Shown here: positions 23,444-33,109 of the stretch, in pieces
Numbering within the stretch: the first letter of the stretch is position 1
How the letters are laid out: every line of letters starts with the position of its first letter
Source of the DNA: Flavobacteriaceae bacterium
GTDB lineage: Bacteria > Bacteroidota > Bacteroidia > Flavobacteriales > Flavobacteriaceae
Assembly (NCBI GenBank): GCA_028284005.1
Contig: JANQSO010000006.1
Span: 124,001-188,000, forward strand
DNA: 64,000 nt
Reading direction: 5' to 3'
The notes under the pieces: generated by a model
What the model was told of the DNA's origin: nothing
Database searches by the model: none
Seen by the model: only the letters and a program-made list of their open reading frames with translations
Translations under genes and position numbers: made by a program

Positions 23444-26149
23444 TTGCAAACACAAAGGCAATTTATTCGGGTTTTACTTTTCTCTCTGCTTTTTTGCAGC
23501 ACTGCAATGTATTCTCAAGATATTCCTCCCAGGAATGATGTCAATATTCCTTCCGAAGAAGGGAACGACACGATCTCAGTTTCGGTAAAACCCATTATAA
23601 CTGAACTTAACGAAGCTATTACCGATACTGTTAAGACAGATACAATAAAACCTCAAAAGGAATTTTTAGATGGTATTGTTGATTATTATGGCGAAGATTA
23701 CGTCTACTTAGACAGGAAAAACAACAAAGTGTATATGTATAACAAGGCGTATATAGTTTATGGCGATATGCGTATTGATGCCGGGCTTATTATCTTGGAT
23801 TACAGCAAAAATGAAGTAACCGCAAAAGGAATTGACAGTGCCGGAGTATACTCACAGCGACCTGTTTTTGTTCAAGGAGGAAATAAAGCAGAACCCGATT
23901 CTCTCCGGTTTAATACCAAAACCAAAAAGGCCATTGTTTATAATACACGCACCGAACAAAACGGCTTTCATGTAATAGCGCAGGAAACCAAAAAAGAAAA
24001 CGACTCTGTATATTTTCTTCGGAATGTGAAGTTTACTACTTCAAAGAACATTGATGACCCCGAATATTATTTTTACACCCGCAAAGCGAAATTCGTCCCT
24101 AAGAAAAAGATCGTTACCGGATTGACCAATATGTACATTGCAGATGTACCTACACCGGTTGGGCTTCCGTTTGCCTACTTTCCTCTTACCGAAGACCGCA
24201 CCTCCGGATTTATCATTCCTACCATTGGAGAGAATAACAATCGCGGATTCTTCTTCCAGAATGGAGGTTATTACTTTGCAATCAATGATTATCTGGATCT
24301 AACGGTCCTGGGTGATTATTATACCAACGGTAGTTATGGGCTTAGAGGAGAATCTTCATATGTTGTACGTTATAAGTTCAGGGGAAATGTAAGTGTTCGC
24401 TATGAGAATCTAATTAACAGTGAAAGAGGGTTTCCGGACTTTAGCGAAAGCTCGGTATACAATATCCGATGGAGCCACAATCAGGATGCAAAATCCAATC
24501 CTTCATCCCGGTTTTCCGCTTCAGTGAACTTAGGAAGTAGCAGGTACTTTCAAGAATCCATTAACCAAACCAATAACGCAAGTGCTTTGGTCAATACTTT
24601 AAGCTCCTCTGTCTCATATTCCAAAACATTTGAAGGAGAACCACAGATCAATCTTACTATTGCGGGAACACATTCTCAAAATACCAATACCGAAGAGATC
24701 AACATGTCTTTGCCCAATGTGAATGCCAGCGTATCTCGTATCTTTCCTTTTGCGCCTAAAATAGGGACCAAAAAAGGAATATTGCAAAACATTAATTTTC
24801 AGTATGATGTAACTGCCGAAAATCGTTTTAGCACGGTCGATTCTCTTTTCTTTAAGTCAGAAATGTTTGAAAACGCCCAAACAGGTGCGAGACATAGTAT
24901 TCCTGTAAGCACTAATTTTAAAATACTCAATTACCTGAGTGCTTCGGCAAGTACAAGTTTAAATGAAACCTGGGTACTTAAAACGATTCGCCGTTCTTTT
25001 GATACCACTCTTAATGATGGTGCCGGTGGAGTGGTTGAAGATACTATTTCGGGGTTCGACAGGTATTTAACCTATAATTTCTCTACCAGTTTAGGAACCA
25101 CTCTGTATGGTTTGTTCAATTTTGGAAAAGACAAAAAGATCCAGGCGATCCGGCATGTTGTTCGCCCTTCCGTAAGCTATAGTATCAATCCCGGATTTGA
25201 TCAATATTATGAAGAATACCAAGTGCCTACTGCAGACCCGGATGTTGCAGCAGATGTAGTGGCTTATTCCCGTTTTGAAAATACTTTATATGGTGCTCCC
25301 GGCAGAACATATTCCAGTAATATTGGTATGTCATTAAGCAATACCATTGAAGCCAAAGTTAGAAGCAGGGACACAACGCTTACCGAACCCAAAAAAGTTG
25401 CTTTACTGAATAACTTAAATTTTTCTACCGGCTACAACCTTGCAGGAGATTCGTTGCGCTGGAGTCCGGTTAATTTTACGGGGAGTATCCCAATAGTTGA
25501 GAAATTGGATATGAACTTTAGCGGATCATTGGATCCCTATGCCCTTAATAGTAACAACCAGCGAATAGATGTTTTTAATATTGATAATGGCGGAAGTTTA
25601 TTTAGATTGACCAATGCCAACGTGAGTATTAACTATTCTTTTTCCAGTAGAGACCTGGAAGGAAAAAATGAAGATGATCCTAACAATGAAACCTTTAGAA
25701 ACGGAGGCAGGAAAGATGATCTGTTTGGAGATACCACAGATATCTATGATGGAAATATCTATGACGATGATACTGATTCTGAAAAAGACAAGAACGTATC
25801 CTGGTACAATTATAAGATCCCCTGGGATTTCAGGCTTGCTTATACAATAACCTATTCCAATGGGCAAAGGCAAAATGAAATATCATCCCAATCCTTAATG
25901 GTGAGTTCAAATCTTGAATTATCGCCCAGGTGGAAAGTGGGTGTCTCTTCCGGTTATGATTTCAAAAATAAAGGTGTTACGTTAACCCAGTTCAGGTTTC
26001 AACGAGACCTTGAAAGTTGGCAAATGAGTTTTAACTGGACGCCCATAGGTAGTATCAATACGGCCTGGTATTTCTTTATTGGTATCAAGTCTTCCGTATT
26101 GAGCGACATTAAATATGATAAACGCAGAGAAGCAGACAGACAACTTTAG
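23444..26149 (+). CDS. lptD: LptD-like LPS-assembly outer membrane protein
   Basis: About 901 aa. LptD inserts lipopolysaccharide into the outer leaflet. A signal peptide (VLLFSLLFCSTAMYSQ) is followed by an OstA-type beta-jellyroll (~residues 60-200: YVYLDRKNNKVYMYNKAYI, YGDMRIDAGLIILDY) and a long beta-barrel C-terminus rich in aromatic strands. The start is uncertain: no ATG fits. TTG at 23444 (LQTQRQF) is chosen because a TAnnTTTG box overlaps the next TTG upstream at 23393. An acidic insert lies at ~residues 745-785. ridA follows after 11 bp. Confidence 0.88.
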   Translation: MQTQRQFIRVLLFSLLFCSTAMYSQDIPPRNDVNIPSEEGNDTISVSVKPIITELNEAITDTVKTDTIKPQKEFLDGIVDYYGEDYVYLDRKNNKVYMYNKAYIVYGDMRIDAGLIILDYSKNEVTAKGIDSAGVYSQRPVFVQGGNKAEPDSLRFNTKTKKAIVYNTRTEQNGFHVIAQETKKENDSVYFLRNVKFTTSKNIDDPEYYFYTRKAKFVPKKKIVTGLTNMYIADVPTPVGLPFAYFPLTEDRTSGFIIPTIGENNNRGFFFQNGGYYFAINDYLDLTVLGDYYTNGSYGLRGESSYVVRYKFRGNVSVRYENLINSERGFPDFSESSVYNIRWSHNQDAKSNPSSRFSASVNLGSSRYFQESINQTNNASALVNTLSSSVSYSKTFEGEPQINLTIAGTHSQNTNTEEINMSLPNVNASVSRIFPFAPKIGTKKGILQNINFQYDVTAENRFSTVDSLFFKSEMFENAQTGARHSIPVSTNFKILNYLSASASTSLNETWVLKTIRRSFDTTLNDGAGGVVEDTISGFDRYLTYNFSTSLGTTLYGLFNFGKDKKIQAIRHVVRPSVSYSINPGFDQYYEEYQVPTADPDVAADVVAYSRFENTLYGAPGRTYSSNIGMSLSNTIEAKVRSRDTTLTEPKKVALLNNLNFSTGYNLAGDSLRWSPVNFTGSIPIVEKLDMNFSGSLDPYALNSNNQRIDVFNIDNGGSLFRLTNANVSINYSFSSRDLEGKNEDDPNNETFRNGGRKDDLFGDTTDIYDGNIYDDDTDSEKDKNVSWYNYKIPWDFRLAYTITYSNGQRQNEISSQSLMVSSNLELSPRWKVGVSSGYDFKNKGVTLTQFRFQRDLESWQMSFNWTPIGSINTAWYFFIGIKSSVLSDIKYDKRREADRQL

Positions 26150-26160
26150 TTCTAAAATAT

Positions 26161-26541
26161 ATGAAAAAAATAATCAATACTCCAAATGCCCCTGCTCCAA
26201 TAGGGCCTTACAATCAGGCCGTTTTAAAAGGAAATATGTTATTTACTTCGGGGCAGATAGCAATAGACCCCAAGACCGGAGAGCTATCTATAGGTGATAT
26301 CAAGGTCGAAACCCGACTCGTAATGGAAAATATGAAGGCAGTTTTGGACGAAGCCGGAATGACCTTTGAAAATGTGCTGAAGACTTCCATTTTTATTAGT
26401 GATATGAAAAATTTCAGTTTAATAAACGAAGTCTATGCGGGCTATTTCAATGAAGCAACCGCTCCGGCACGTGAAACAGTAGAAGTTGCTAATTTACCCA
26501 AATATGTTAATGTGGAAATTTCAATGATCGCTTCGTTATAA
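26161..26541 (+). CDS. ridA: RidA-family enamine/imine deaminase
   Basis: 126-aa member of the RidA/YjgF family, which hydrolyses reactive enamine/imine intermediates (such as 2-aminoacrylate) made by PLP enzymes. The signature pattern APAPIGPYNQAV occurs at the N-terminus. LFTSGQIAIDPKTGEL, the catalytic-arginine region TAPARETVEVANLP near residue 105, and the C-terminal VNVEISMIA are also present. It forms trimers in relatives. Located 11 bp after lptD, probably cotranscribed. Confidence 0.95.
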   Translation: MKKIINTPNAPAPIGPYNQAVLKGNMLFTSGQIAIDPKTGELSIGDIKVETRLVMENMKAVLDEAGMTFENVLKTSIFISDMKNFSLINEVYAGYFNEATAPARETVEVANLPKYVNVEISMIASL

Positions 26542-26548
26542 TAAGGCT

Positions 26549-29500
26549 TTATTCATTTTCTTTAGTTCCTTCGGTATTAAAATCTACCGGTAGTGTATCA
26601 TCGTTAGGAGTTTCTGTGGGTTGCTCGTCAGACTCAAGCGTAACCTTTCTGTTGAATAGTTTATTAACTAATTCACTGAAAGTATCAAAATCCACCGAAT
26701 AGGATACCCCTGCACCTTGTTCAAATATTTGGTCTTCACCAATAAATTGTACATCAGCCTGGCGGTTAAAGAAGTTAATACGTAAACTACCATCTTCATT
26801 TACCAGCCACTGTACTTCAATATCCCCGGCAACAGTAGACTCATTGACCCCACCAACGGGAACACCAACTTTTCCATTGATCAAAATACGTTCATTGATT
26901 TGTGTAGATAGTGTAATTCCAAATCGGTCTGCTGTTTCCTGATTGGGAGTTCGTGATCCCTGTGAATAGTCAAGACCTACTTTAAACTTACCGTCCTGAT
27001 CTGCAAATAGCTCGTTTACAAGCCCCGAAACTCTTTCAACCAAAGTTCCGGTAAATGCGTTGGAACTTTGATAGTTGTCATTCACAAAAGAACCAGAAGC
27101 AACCAGGAACAATGCCTGTTTTTCACGTTGTTCCGCATTTTGCAATTTGTATTCCAACTCACTTCTAACAATAGAACTTACACGCGGAAATTCAATACGG
27201 AAATTAATATCGGGTTGTATCAATTCACCGGTCAGGTCAACCAGGACATTTACAGGAATTTTTCGGTTTACTGCCGGGTTGTCCAATAGAATTGACGGAT
27301 TGGCCTCGGTTTTGTACAATGCACTTAAATTTAAACGAGCACGTTCCGGGCTACCATCCCAGGTAATACTTCCCCCTGAAACCACTTCAATATTCTTTTG
27401 GATAATTCCACCATACCTAAAATCATATTCTCCTTGAATTACCAGGAAATCTCCCCACATTCTAAACTTTCCAAGTGTATTGATCTCTATTAATAATATT
27501 CCGGCTCCGCGTCCTTTTAGAGTAGAGTTGTTCACCTGGTCCACAACTACCTCTACTTCGGCCTTTTCATTGATATCCAATTCAAAATTAAGTGTAAGTC
27601 CCTTTACTTCCTGAGAGACGACAGTTTCTCCACTTATTCTTGCTTCTTTTTCTGCAGGGGATAAGAATTTTATAAATGAATCGTCTCCAATAGATTCGGT
27701 ATCACTTAGAGGTATTTTAAAACTGGTGTCATCCTCTGTAGTGGCGACCACATCTATAACCAATTCATCCGCAGGCCCACTAATATCGGCCGTACCACTA
27801 ATAAAAGCAGTACCGTAGTATAAGGCATCTTCGTCCGGAGGTGTGTCAAGTACCAATAATCTTTCGGGGGCGTCTATCTTTAAATTCAGTTCCCAGTTAT
27901 TAAAATTAGAATGTGTCGCATTCCCGGAAAGAATTCCTTTGGACCCGTATTTAGTATCTGTTATTTCGGTAGAACCTATATCGAACTTATTTTTGGTCAC
28001 TACAACTTCCGTAGACCTGTCCAAATTGAAATCGGTATTGAGGTAAGGGATTCTTAATCCGCTGTTTTGTAATTGTATCTTTCCAAAAATATCGGGTGAT
28101 CTATAATTTCCAACTACACGAACATCTCCTGAGGCCTCTCCTCTTATATTAGTAATTACATCGCCTCCAAACGGACTAAAAGCCTGGAGGTTAAACTCGT
28201 TAATACCCACGTCCATTCGTATTTGGGGCTTGTCTGTGGATACATCAATATCACCCACGGCATTGATAGATTTTATACCGTCTTTGGTAAGCGAGGTATT
28301 GATACTGTATTTTGTGAGGTCTTCATTTCCGTCAATCTTAATATCCAGGTTTCCAAATGGAATATCATTGATCACAACATCATCTACGGTAACCGTTGAA
28401 TTTGGATAATACGATTTATTTTTTTGAACAAAATGTAGTTTTCCGTTTACATTTCCTTCCAATTTCAGGCTGTCTACTTCGGGAACAATATTACCAATAT
28501 TTACATCCGTGAACTGAAGTTTGATATTCTTATAGGTAGAGTCTCTTACAGAACCGGCCAGTTTGATCAATTCCCTGTTATGCCTGAAAACCAAAGAATC
28601 GATCTGAATGTTTTTAAAGTTATCATCGAAAACAACTTTGTTCAGGTTGTTATTGTTCCTGTTAACATACCAAACATTATTCTTATAAGTAATATCAGAT
28701 TTTTTCACCCCCACTACAGATTTACCCATGGGATTTATCGTGTGATACAGGGAGAGATTAAATAGGTCTTCTTTTTTCTTTCCGCCTTTAAATTCAGAAC
28801 GAATGTACAGCGTATCGTTAATGGTCTTATTAATTAGGTTTACATCTGTTAAATTATATACCCCCGTATATACCGAATCTACTGTAATATATGTATTATA
28901 AATGGGGTTGTCATTGTCCACCTGAATATTCACTTTACCCAAATAGTTGTCGAAGACCAATATTTCGGGCGAACGAAAATCCAGCTTAAATTTCGATTCA
29001 TCCGAAGACACCGAACCTTTTACCCTGGTATTCTCTCCTAACTGAAGCTGTGGCACAAATACTTCAACAATCTTATTAAAAACATCAAATTCGTAATCTA
29101 TATATTGATTGGTAGTAACTTCCTGTGGAATGTAGTTAGCATATATGCTACCCACTCCATTTCGGAAAAGATCCGGGATATCCTCTACCAAAAAGTTCCC
29201 GGAAATTTTACCGTCAATAATATCGGGAGAATTTATCTCGATAGTTCTTAGATCACCTTCAAAAGAAGATGTGATCTTAAAATCATCAAAATAAAAATCA
29301 TCGTCCTCATTTTGGTAAAAAGTTTCTCTAAATGTAATAGTTCCCTTCGCGTCATCTACGGTAGTACCGTCCATATCCATGATCACCTTTCCCGCAAAGA
29401 CAGAAACGCTGTCCCGTTTCATGAGATTGAGCTTGTTAAGCTCTGCAAATTCAACATCTGCTTCAAAATCGTATTGGTTGAAATCTTTGGATACATCTAC

Positions 29501-30937
29501 CAATCCTTTAAAATCCAGCTGAAGATTAGGATCTTCTATACTAAGTTCTCCATTAAACAAAGGGTTCTTCAGGTTTCCTGTAACATTGATCTTTTGGTAA
29601 TTATACCCCTCGAAATTCAATGAAGATATTGTGCCCGAAATTTTGGTATTTACTGTTTCTTGAGTAAAACCACTTCCATCAAAATTGAGATTTCCGGTTA
29701 TTTCTCCCAGTGATGTAGTTCCTGCAATTTTACCCAGGTCAAGCTGGTTGAGAACTACATTCCCGTTATAAAAAGCATTTTCAAAATTATTGATATTCCC
29801 CATGCTAAACTCAACATCCGCATCGCCTATATCCGTCCTTACGGTACCGTCTGTAATTAGTTCTGTTGCCGTAAGTGTTGTGGTACCGGTAAATACAAAC
29901 CTCCCTATATCCTTTAACTCTTTTGGTATTACGTCTCCCAGTACACGAGGCATGAATCTACGTAATTCGTAATAATTAGTCGCTATGGAATGATTTTGGG
30001 CCCTGATCGAATACTCGTCGCCTTCTTTTAAAATATCTTTGATGGCAAAATTACCGGATACCCTTGTGCCTGTTGTTGTTAGCTTTGTGTTGGTGAATGT
30101 GAAATTATTTAATGTTCCCTCAAAATTACCATCCACAGAAATGATCTTATTGGGGCCAAACTCGTTATAAAAACTATTGAGATCATTTGTGGCAACCTGA
30201 GTATCTTTTAGGTTGGCATTAATGATAACGTTATTTTCAAAATCTGCCATTCCCTTTTCAGCGTAATTTAGGACAAGGTCTCCTCTAATTATTGAGTGTT
30301 CAGTTTCAAGCATCAAATCGTTAAACTGCATTTTTTCCAGTGTATATAAAAAATCAGCTTCCAGGTCTTTAATAATAAACCCCCGGGCTGCAACTAATGA
30401 AAGTTCATTGATATCTGCTTCAATATCGGGGCCTGTTATTCTGAAATCTTCTGCTGCAAGGTTTAAACTACTCAAGTTAAAAACCTCAGGGTTCTCGAGG
30501 TTATGGTCCGTAATTTTTACTTTGCTGTCGGTGAGGCCAACATTGCCGCTAAAAAGAGAAAAAGGCTCTTCACTTTTTTCGCCGGTTTCAAATTTTTCGG
30601 CAAAAATGGAAAGGTTGTCATTGTTTTCTTCCTTATACGTAGTGACATAAAGTTTTGCTTGGGTTAGGTCCACATGCCCAAAATCAAGGTTTCCTTTAAT
30701 GAGCTTCGGAAAACTAAGAATATTGGTTTGTAACGACCTGGCATAAATAAGGGTATCTTTATGATGGTCTGCTATATATACCTCTCTAATATCTACCTCG
30801 CCTTTCCAGTTAAGGCCCAAGCGGTCAATGTGAATATCGGTTCCGTAGGTCTCATTAAGGTTATCTGTTACTTTTTTTGCTATATAGGATTGTACCGAAG
30901 GAATAGATAAAATAATTATCAAAAGCACCAGGAGCAA
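26549..30937 (-). CDS. tamB: TamB-family translocation/assembly module protein
   Basis: At least 1462 aa. It begins with an N-terminal hydrophobic anchor and continues as long repetitive beta structure (AsmA/TamB-like bridge). A C-terminal DUF490 domain runs from ~residue 1080 to the end (RGAGILLIEINTLGKFRMWGD, GEYDFRYGGIIQKN). TamB-like proteins span the periplasm and help lipid transport or outer-membrane protein assembly. The only standard start is the TTG at 30937, but the frame stays open upstream. It encodes the basic residues KRIKKLRKIILRTF expected before a signal anchor, with ATC at 30985 as a possible rare start (stop TAA at 30994). Divergent from tsaD. Confidence 0.9.
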   Translation of the reverse strand: MLLVLLIIILSIPSVQSYIAKKVTDNLNETYGTDIHIDRLGLNWKGEVDIREVYIADHHKDTLIYARSLQTNILSFPKLIKGNLDFGHVDLTQAKLYVTTYKEENNDNLSIFAEKFETGEKSEEPFSLFSGNVGLTDSKVKITDHNLENPEVFNLSSLNLAAEDFRITGPDIEADINELSLVAARGFIIKDLEADFLYTLEKMQFNDLMLETEHSIIRGDLVLNYAEKGMADFENNVIINANLKDTQVATNDLNSFYNEFGPNKIISVDGNFEGTLNNFTFTNTKLTTTGTRVSGNFAIKDILKEGDEYSIRAQNHSIATNYYELRRFMPRVLGDVIPKELKDIGRFVFTGTTTLTATELITDGTVRTDIGDADVEFSMGNINNFENAFYNGNVVLNQLDLGKIAGTTSLGEITGNLNFDGSGFTQETVNTKISGTISSLNFEGYNYQKINVTGNLKNPLFNGELSIEDPNLQLDFKGLVDVSKDFNQYDFEADVEFAELNKLNLMKRDSVSVFAGKVIMDMDGTTVDDAKGTITFRETFYQNEDDDFYFDDFKITSSFEGDLRTIEINSPDIIDGKISGNFLVEDIPDLFRNGVGSIYANYIPQEVTTNQYIDYEFDVFNKIVEVFVPQLQLGENTRVKGSVSSDESKFKLDFRSPEILVFDNYLGKVNIQVDNDNPIYNTYITVDSVYTGVYNLTDVNLINKTINDTLYIRSEFKGGKKKEDLFNLSLYHTINPMGKSVVGVKKSDITYKNNVWYVNRNNNNLNKVVFDDNFKNIQIDSLVFRHNRELIKLAGSVRDSTYKNIKLQFTDVNIGNIVPEVDSLKLEGNVNGKLHFVQKNKSYYPNSTVTVDDVVINDIPFGNLDIKIDGNEDLTKYSINTSLTKDGIKSINAVGDIDVSTDKPQIRMDVGINEFNLQAFSPFGGDVITNIRGEASGDVRVVGNYRSPDIFGKIQLQNSGLRIPYLNTDFNLDRSTEVVVTKNKFDIGSTEITDTKYGSKGILSGNATHSNFNNWELNLKIDAPERLLVLDTPPDEDALYYGTAFISGTADISGPADELVIDVVATTEDDTSFKIPLSDTESIGDDSFIKFLSPAEKEARISGETVVSQEVKGLTLNFELDINEKAEVEVVVDQVNNSTLKGRGAGILLIEINTLGKFRMWGDFLVIQGEYDFRYGGIIQKNIEVVSGGSITWDGSPERARLNLSALYKTEANPSILLDNPAVNRKIPVNVLVDLTGELIQPDINFRIEFPRVSSIVRSELEYKLQNAEQREKQALFLVASGSFVNDNYQSSNAFTGTLVERVSGLVNELFADQDGKFKVGLDYSQGSRTPNQETADRFGITLSTQINERILINGKVGVPVGGVNESTVAGDIEVQWLVNEDGSLRINFFNRQADVQFIGEDQIFEQGAGVSYSVDFDTFSELVNKLFNRKVTLESDEQPTETPNDDTLPVDFNTEGTKENE

Positions 30938-30979
30938 TACAATAATTGCAAAAGTGCGAAGTATTATTTTTCTTAATTT

Positions 30980-31008
30980 TTTGATACGCTTTTAAAGTTT
31001 TAATTTTG
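30980..31008 (+). promoter_or_regulatory. Bacteroidota-type promoter of tsaD
   Basis: TTTG at 30980-30983, a 17-bp spacer and TAATTTTG at 31001-31008. Transcription would start near 31014, only a few bases before the ATG at 31021, which makes the TTG at 31036 a serious alternative start. Confidence 0.5.
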
Positions 31009-31020
31009 ACTCCAATAAAT

Positions 31021-32058
31021 ATGCCCGTTTTAGTTTTGAGCCAAAAAAATTGTTATATCCTCGGTATTGAATCTTCTTGTGACGACACGGCTGCTGCTGT
31101 GATAAACAACGGAGTTATCTTATCCAATGTTGTTGCCACTCAAAAAATTCACGAGGAATATGGCGGTGTTGTTCCCGAACTTGCTTCGCGTGCGCACCAA
31201 CAAAATATTGTTCCCGTAGTGCACCAAGCTATACATAAAGCAAATATCGACAAAAAACAGTTAAGTGCCATAGCCTTTACAAGTGGTCCGGGATTAATGG
31301 GATCTTTACTTGTAGGCACCTCATTCTCAAAGTCTTTAGCTTTAGGATTAGATATCCCTTTAATAGATGTAAACCATATGCAAGCACATATTTTGGCACA
31401 TTTTATCAAAGCGGAAGGACAGACAGCTCCTAATTTTCCCTTTTTGGCATTAACAATTAGCGGAGGCCATACACAAATTGTAAAAGTGACCGACTATTTT
31501 GAAATGGAGGTTATTGGAGAAACCATAGATGATGCGGTAGGGGAAGCTTTTGATAAGGCCGGAAAGATTTTGGGGCTTAGCTACCCCGGAGGGCCTTTGA
31601 TAGACAAATACGCTCAAAAAGGAAACCCGGAGCGCTTTAAATTCACAAAACCGAAAGTAAAACCCCTGGATTTCAGCTTTAGTGGGCTGAAAACCGCAGT
31701 ACTGTATTTTGTGGAAAAAGAGGTTCAGAAAAATCCGGATTTTATTGCTGAAAACCTTGAGGATATTTGTGCCAGTTTACAATTTACGATCATAGATTAT
31801 TTAATGGACAAGTTGAAAAATGCAGTGAAGCAGACGGGGATCAAAGAAATTGCTATTGGTGGAGGAGTTTCGGCAAACAGTGGAATCAGGAGAGCTTTGA
31901 CCGAAGCCGAAGCCAGGTATGGATGGAAAACCCATATCCCAAAATTTGAATTTTGTACCGATAATGCTGCAATGATCGCTATTGTTGGTGAATTAAAATA
32001 TAAAAACAAGCTTTTTGCCGAGAACAATGTAGTGGCAAAAGCCAGATTGAAATTATAA
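31021..32058 (+). CDS. tsaD: tRNA N6-threonylcarbamoyladenosine transferase
   Basis: About 345 aa; transfers the threonylcarbamoyl group to A37 of ANN-decoding tRNAs together with TsaB/TsaE. It has ASKHA-fold motifs: LGIESSCDDTAAAV, ASRAHQQNIVPV (metal-binding His), TSGPGLMGSLLVG, NHMQAHILAH (metal-binding His pair), SGGHTQIVK and IGGGVSANSGIR. The ATG at 31021 adds a few residues before the conserved N-terminus. The TTG at 31036 would give MSQKNCYILGIESS, like relatives, and fits the upstream promoter better. It overlaps the TfoX-like gene by TAATG and heads the operon tsaD-TfoX-rsmE. Confidence 0.96.
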   Translation: MPVLVLSQKNCYILGIESSCDDTAAAVINNGVILSNVVATQKIHEEYGGVVPELASRAHQQNIVPVVHQAIHKANIDKKQLSAIAFTSGPGLMGSLLVGTSFSKSLALGLDIPLIDVNHMQAHILAHFIKAEGQTAPNFPFLALTISGGHTQIVKVTDYFEMEVIGETIDDAVGEAFDKAGKILGLSYPGGPLIDKYAQKGNPERFKFTKPKVKPLDFSFSGLKTAVLYFVEKEVQKNPDFIAENLEDICASLQFTIIDYLMDKLKNAVKQTGIKEIAIGGGVSANSGIRRALTEAEARYGWKTHIPKFEFCTDNAAMIAIVGELKYKNKLFAENNVVAKARLKL

Positions 32059-32393
32059 TGATAAACAAGTCTGAAGAAATTGTCCGCCGTATTCGTTCTG
32101 CTGTGCAGCCATGGGCTCCTCACATCACTGAAAAAAGAATGTTTGGAGGTTCCTGCTTTTTATATAAAGGAAAAATGTGTGTGGGTGAAACAAAAAAGCG
32201 GTTAATGGTTCGTGTAGTTTCGGAAAAAATGAATGAAGCATTGGAAACTCCGTATGTAAAGCCAATGGATTTTACCGGAAAACCCATGAAGGAATTTATT
32301 TTTGTTTCTGAAAAAGGATTCGATACCGAAGAAAAATTGCAGGAATGGGTGGAACTGGGAATAGAACATGCCATGTTAAAAAGCAATTCATAA
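32058..32393 (+). CDS. TfoX N-terminal domain protein
   Basis: 111-aa protein made of a single TfoX_N-type domain: KRMFGGSCFLYKGKMCVGETK at residues ~26-46 (the MFGG..F...GKM.VG pattern), followed by LMVRVVSEKM and a C-terminal helix. In gamma-proteobacteria, TfoX/Sxy controls competence, but stand-alone N domains are widespread and mostly uncharacterised. Its stop codon directly abuts rsmE and its start overlaps tsaD, so its place is between two RNA-modification genes. A second TfoX-like gene lies at 38446-38769. Confidence 0.82.
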   Translation: MINKSEEIVRRIRSAVQPWAPHITEKRMFGGSCFLYKGKMCVGETKKRLMVRVVSEKMNEALETPYVKPMDFTGKPMKEFIFVSEKGFDTEEKLQEWVELGIEHAMLKSNS

Positions 32394-33107
32394 ATGCAAT
32401 TATTTTACCATCCGGATATTAACCAAAGCAGTAAAGAAGTGATCTTCGATAAAGAAGAGAGCCGTCATATTGTAAAAGTGTTACGAAAAAGCGATGGCGA
32501 TGTATTGCAGCTAACAAACGGTTGTGGACTTTTTTTTGAAGCAAAATTGATTAGCTCTGAACCCAAGAGATGTGTTGCTGCAGTTATAAAGGTCGAAGAA
32601 CAGGTCCCTCTACTCTATAGATTGCACTTGGCAGTTGCGCCAACCAAATTAAATGAACGCTATGAATGGTTCTTAGAAAAAGCTACCGAAATAGGTATTT
32701 CGGAAATCACACCTATAATTTGTGACCATAGTGAGCGTAAGGTAATAAAGGATGCCCGTTACCAGAAAATTATTCAAAGCGCCATGAAACAATCATTGAA
32801 AGCATATCTTCCAAGATTGAATCCGGCCGTTTCATTTAAAGAATTTATTGCTTCCGAAGCGCATTCAGAAGAAATTAAATGCATTGCACATTGTGAAAAA
32901 ACCTTAAAACAATCACTTAAGTCAATTGCAAAGCCCAAAAGCTCCGTATTGATCTTAATTGGCCCCGAAGGTGATTTTTCTTCAGAAGAGATCCATAAGG
33001 CCAAAAAAGAAGGTTTTATTCCTGTAAGTCTTGGAAATAGCCGACTAAGAACAGAAACAGCGGCCATAGCAGCCTGTCATAGTATTGCTTTTATCAATGA
33101 AGGTTAA
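32394..33107 (+). CDS. rsmE: 16S rRNA (uracil1498-N3)-methyltransferase
   Basis: 237-aa SPOUT-class methyltransferase that methylates U1498 of 16S rRNA. The N-terminal PUA-like part includes ESRHIVKVLRKSDGDVLQLT. The SPOUT knot contains LAVAPTKLNERYEWFLEKATE, ICDHSERKVIK and the SAM-binding LIGPEGDFSSEEI and SLGNSRLRTETAA. It directly abuts the TfoX-like gene in the tsaD operon and converges with the DUF1223 gene. Confidence 0.96.
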   Translation: MQLFYHPDINQSSKEVIFDKEESRHIVKVLRKSDGDVLQLTNGCGLFFEAKLISSEPKRCVAAVIKVEEQVPLLYRLHLAVAPTKLNERYEWFLEKATEIGISEITPIICDHSERKVIKDARYQKIIQSAMKQSLKAYLPRLNPAVSFKEFIASEAHSEEIKCIAHCEKTLKQSLKSIAKPKSSVLILIGPEGDFSSEEIHKAKKEGFIPVSLGNSRLRTETAAIAACHSIAFINEG

Positions 33108-33109
33108 AT

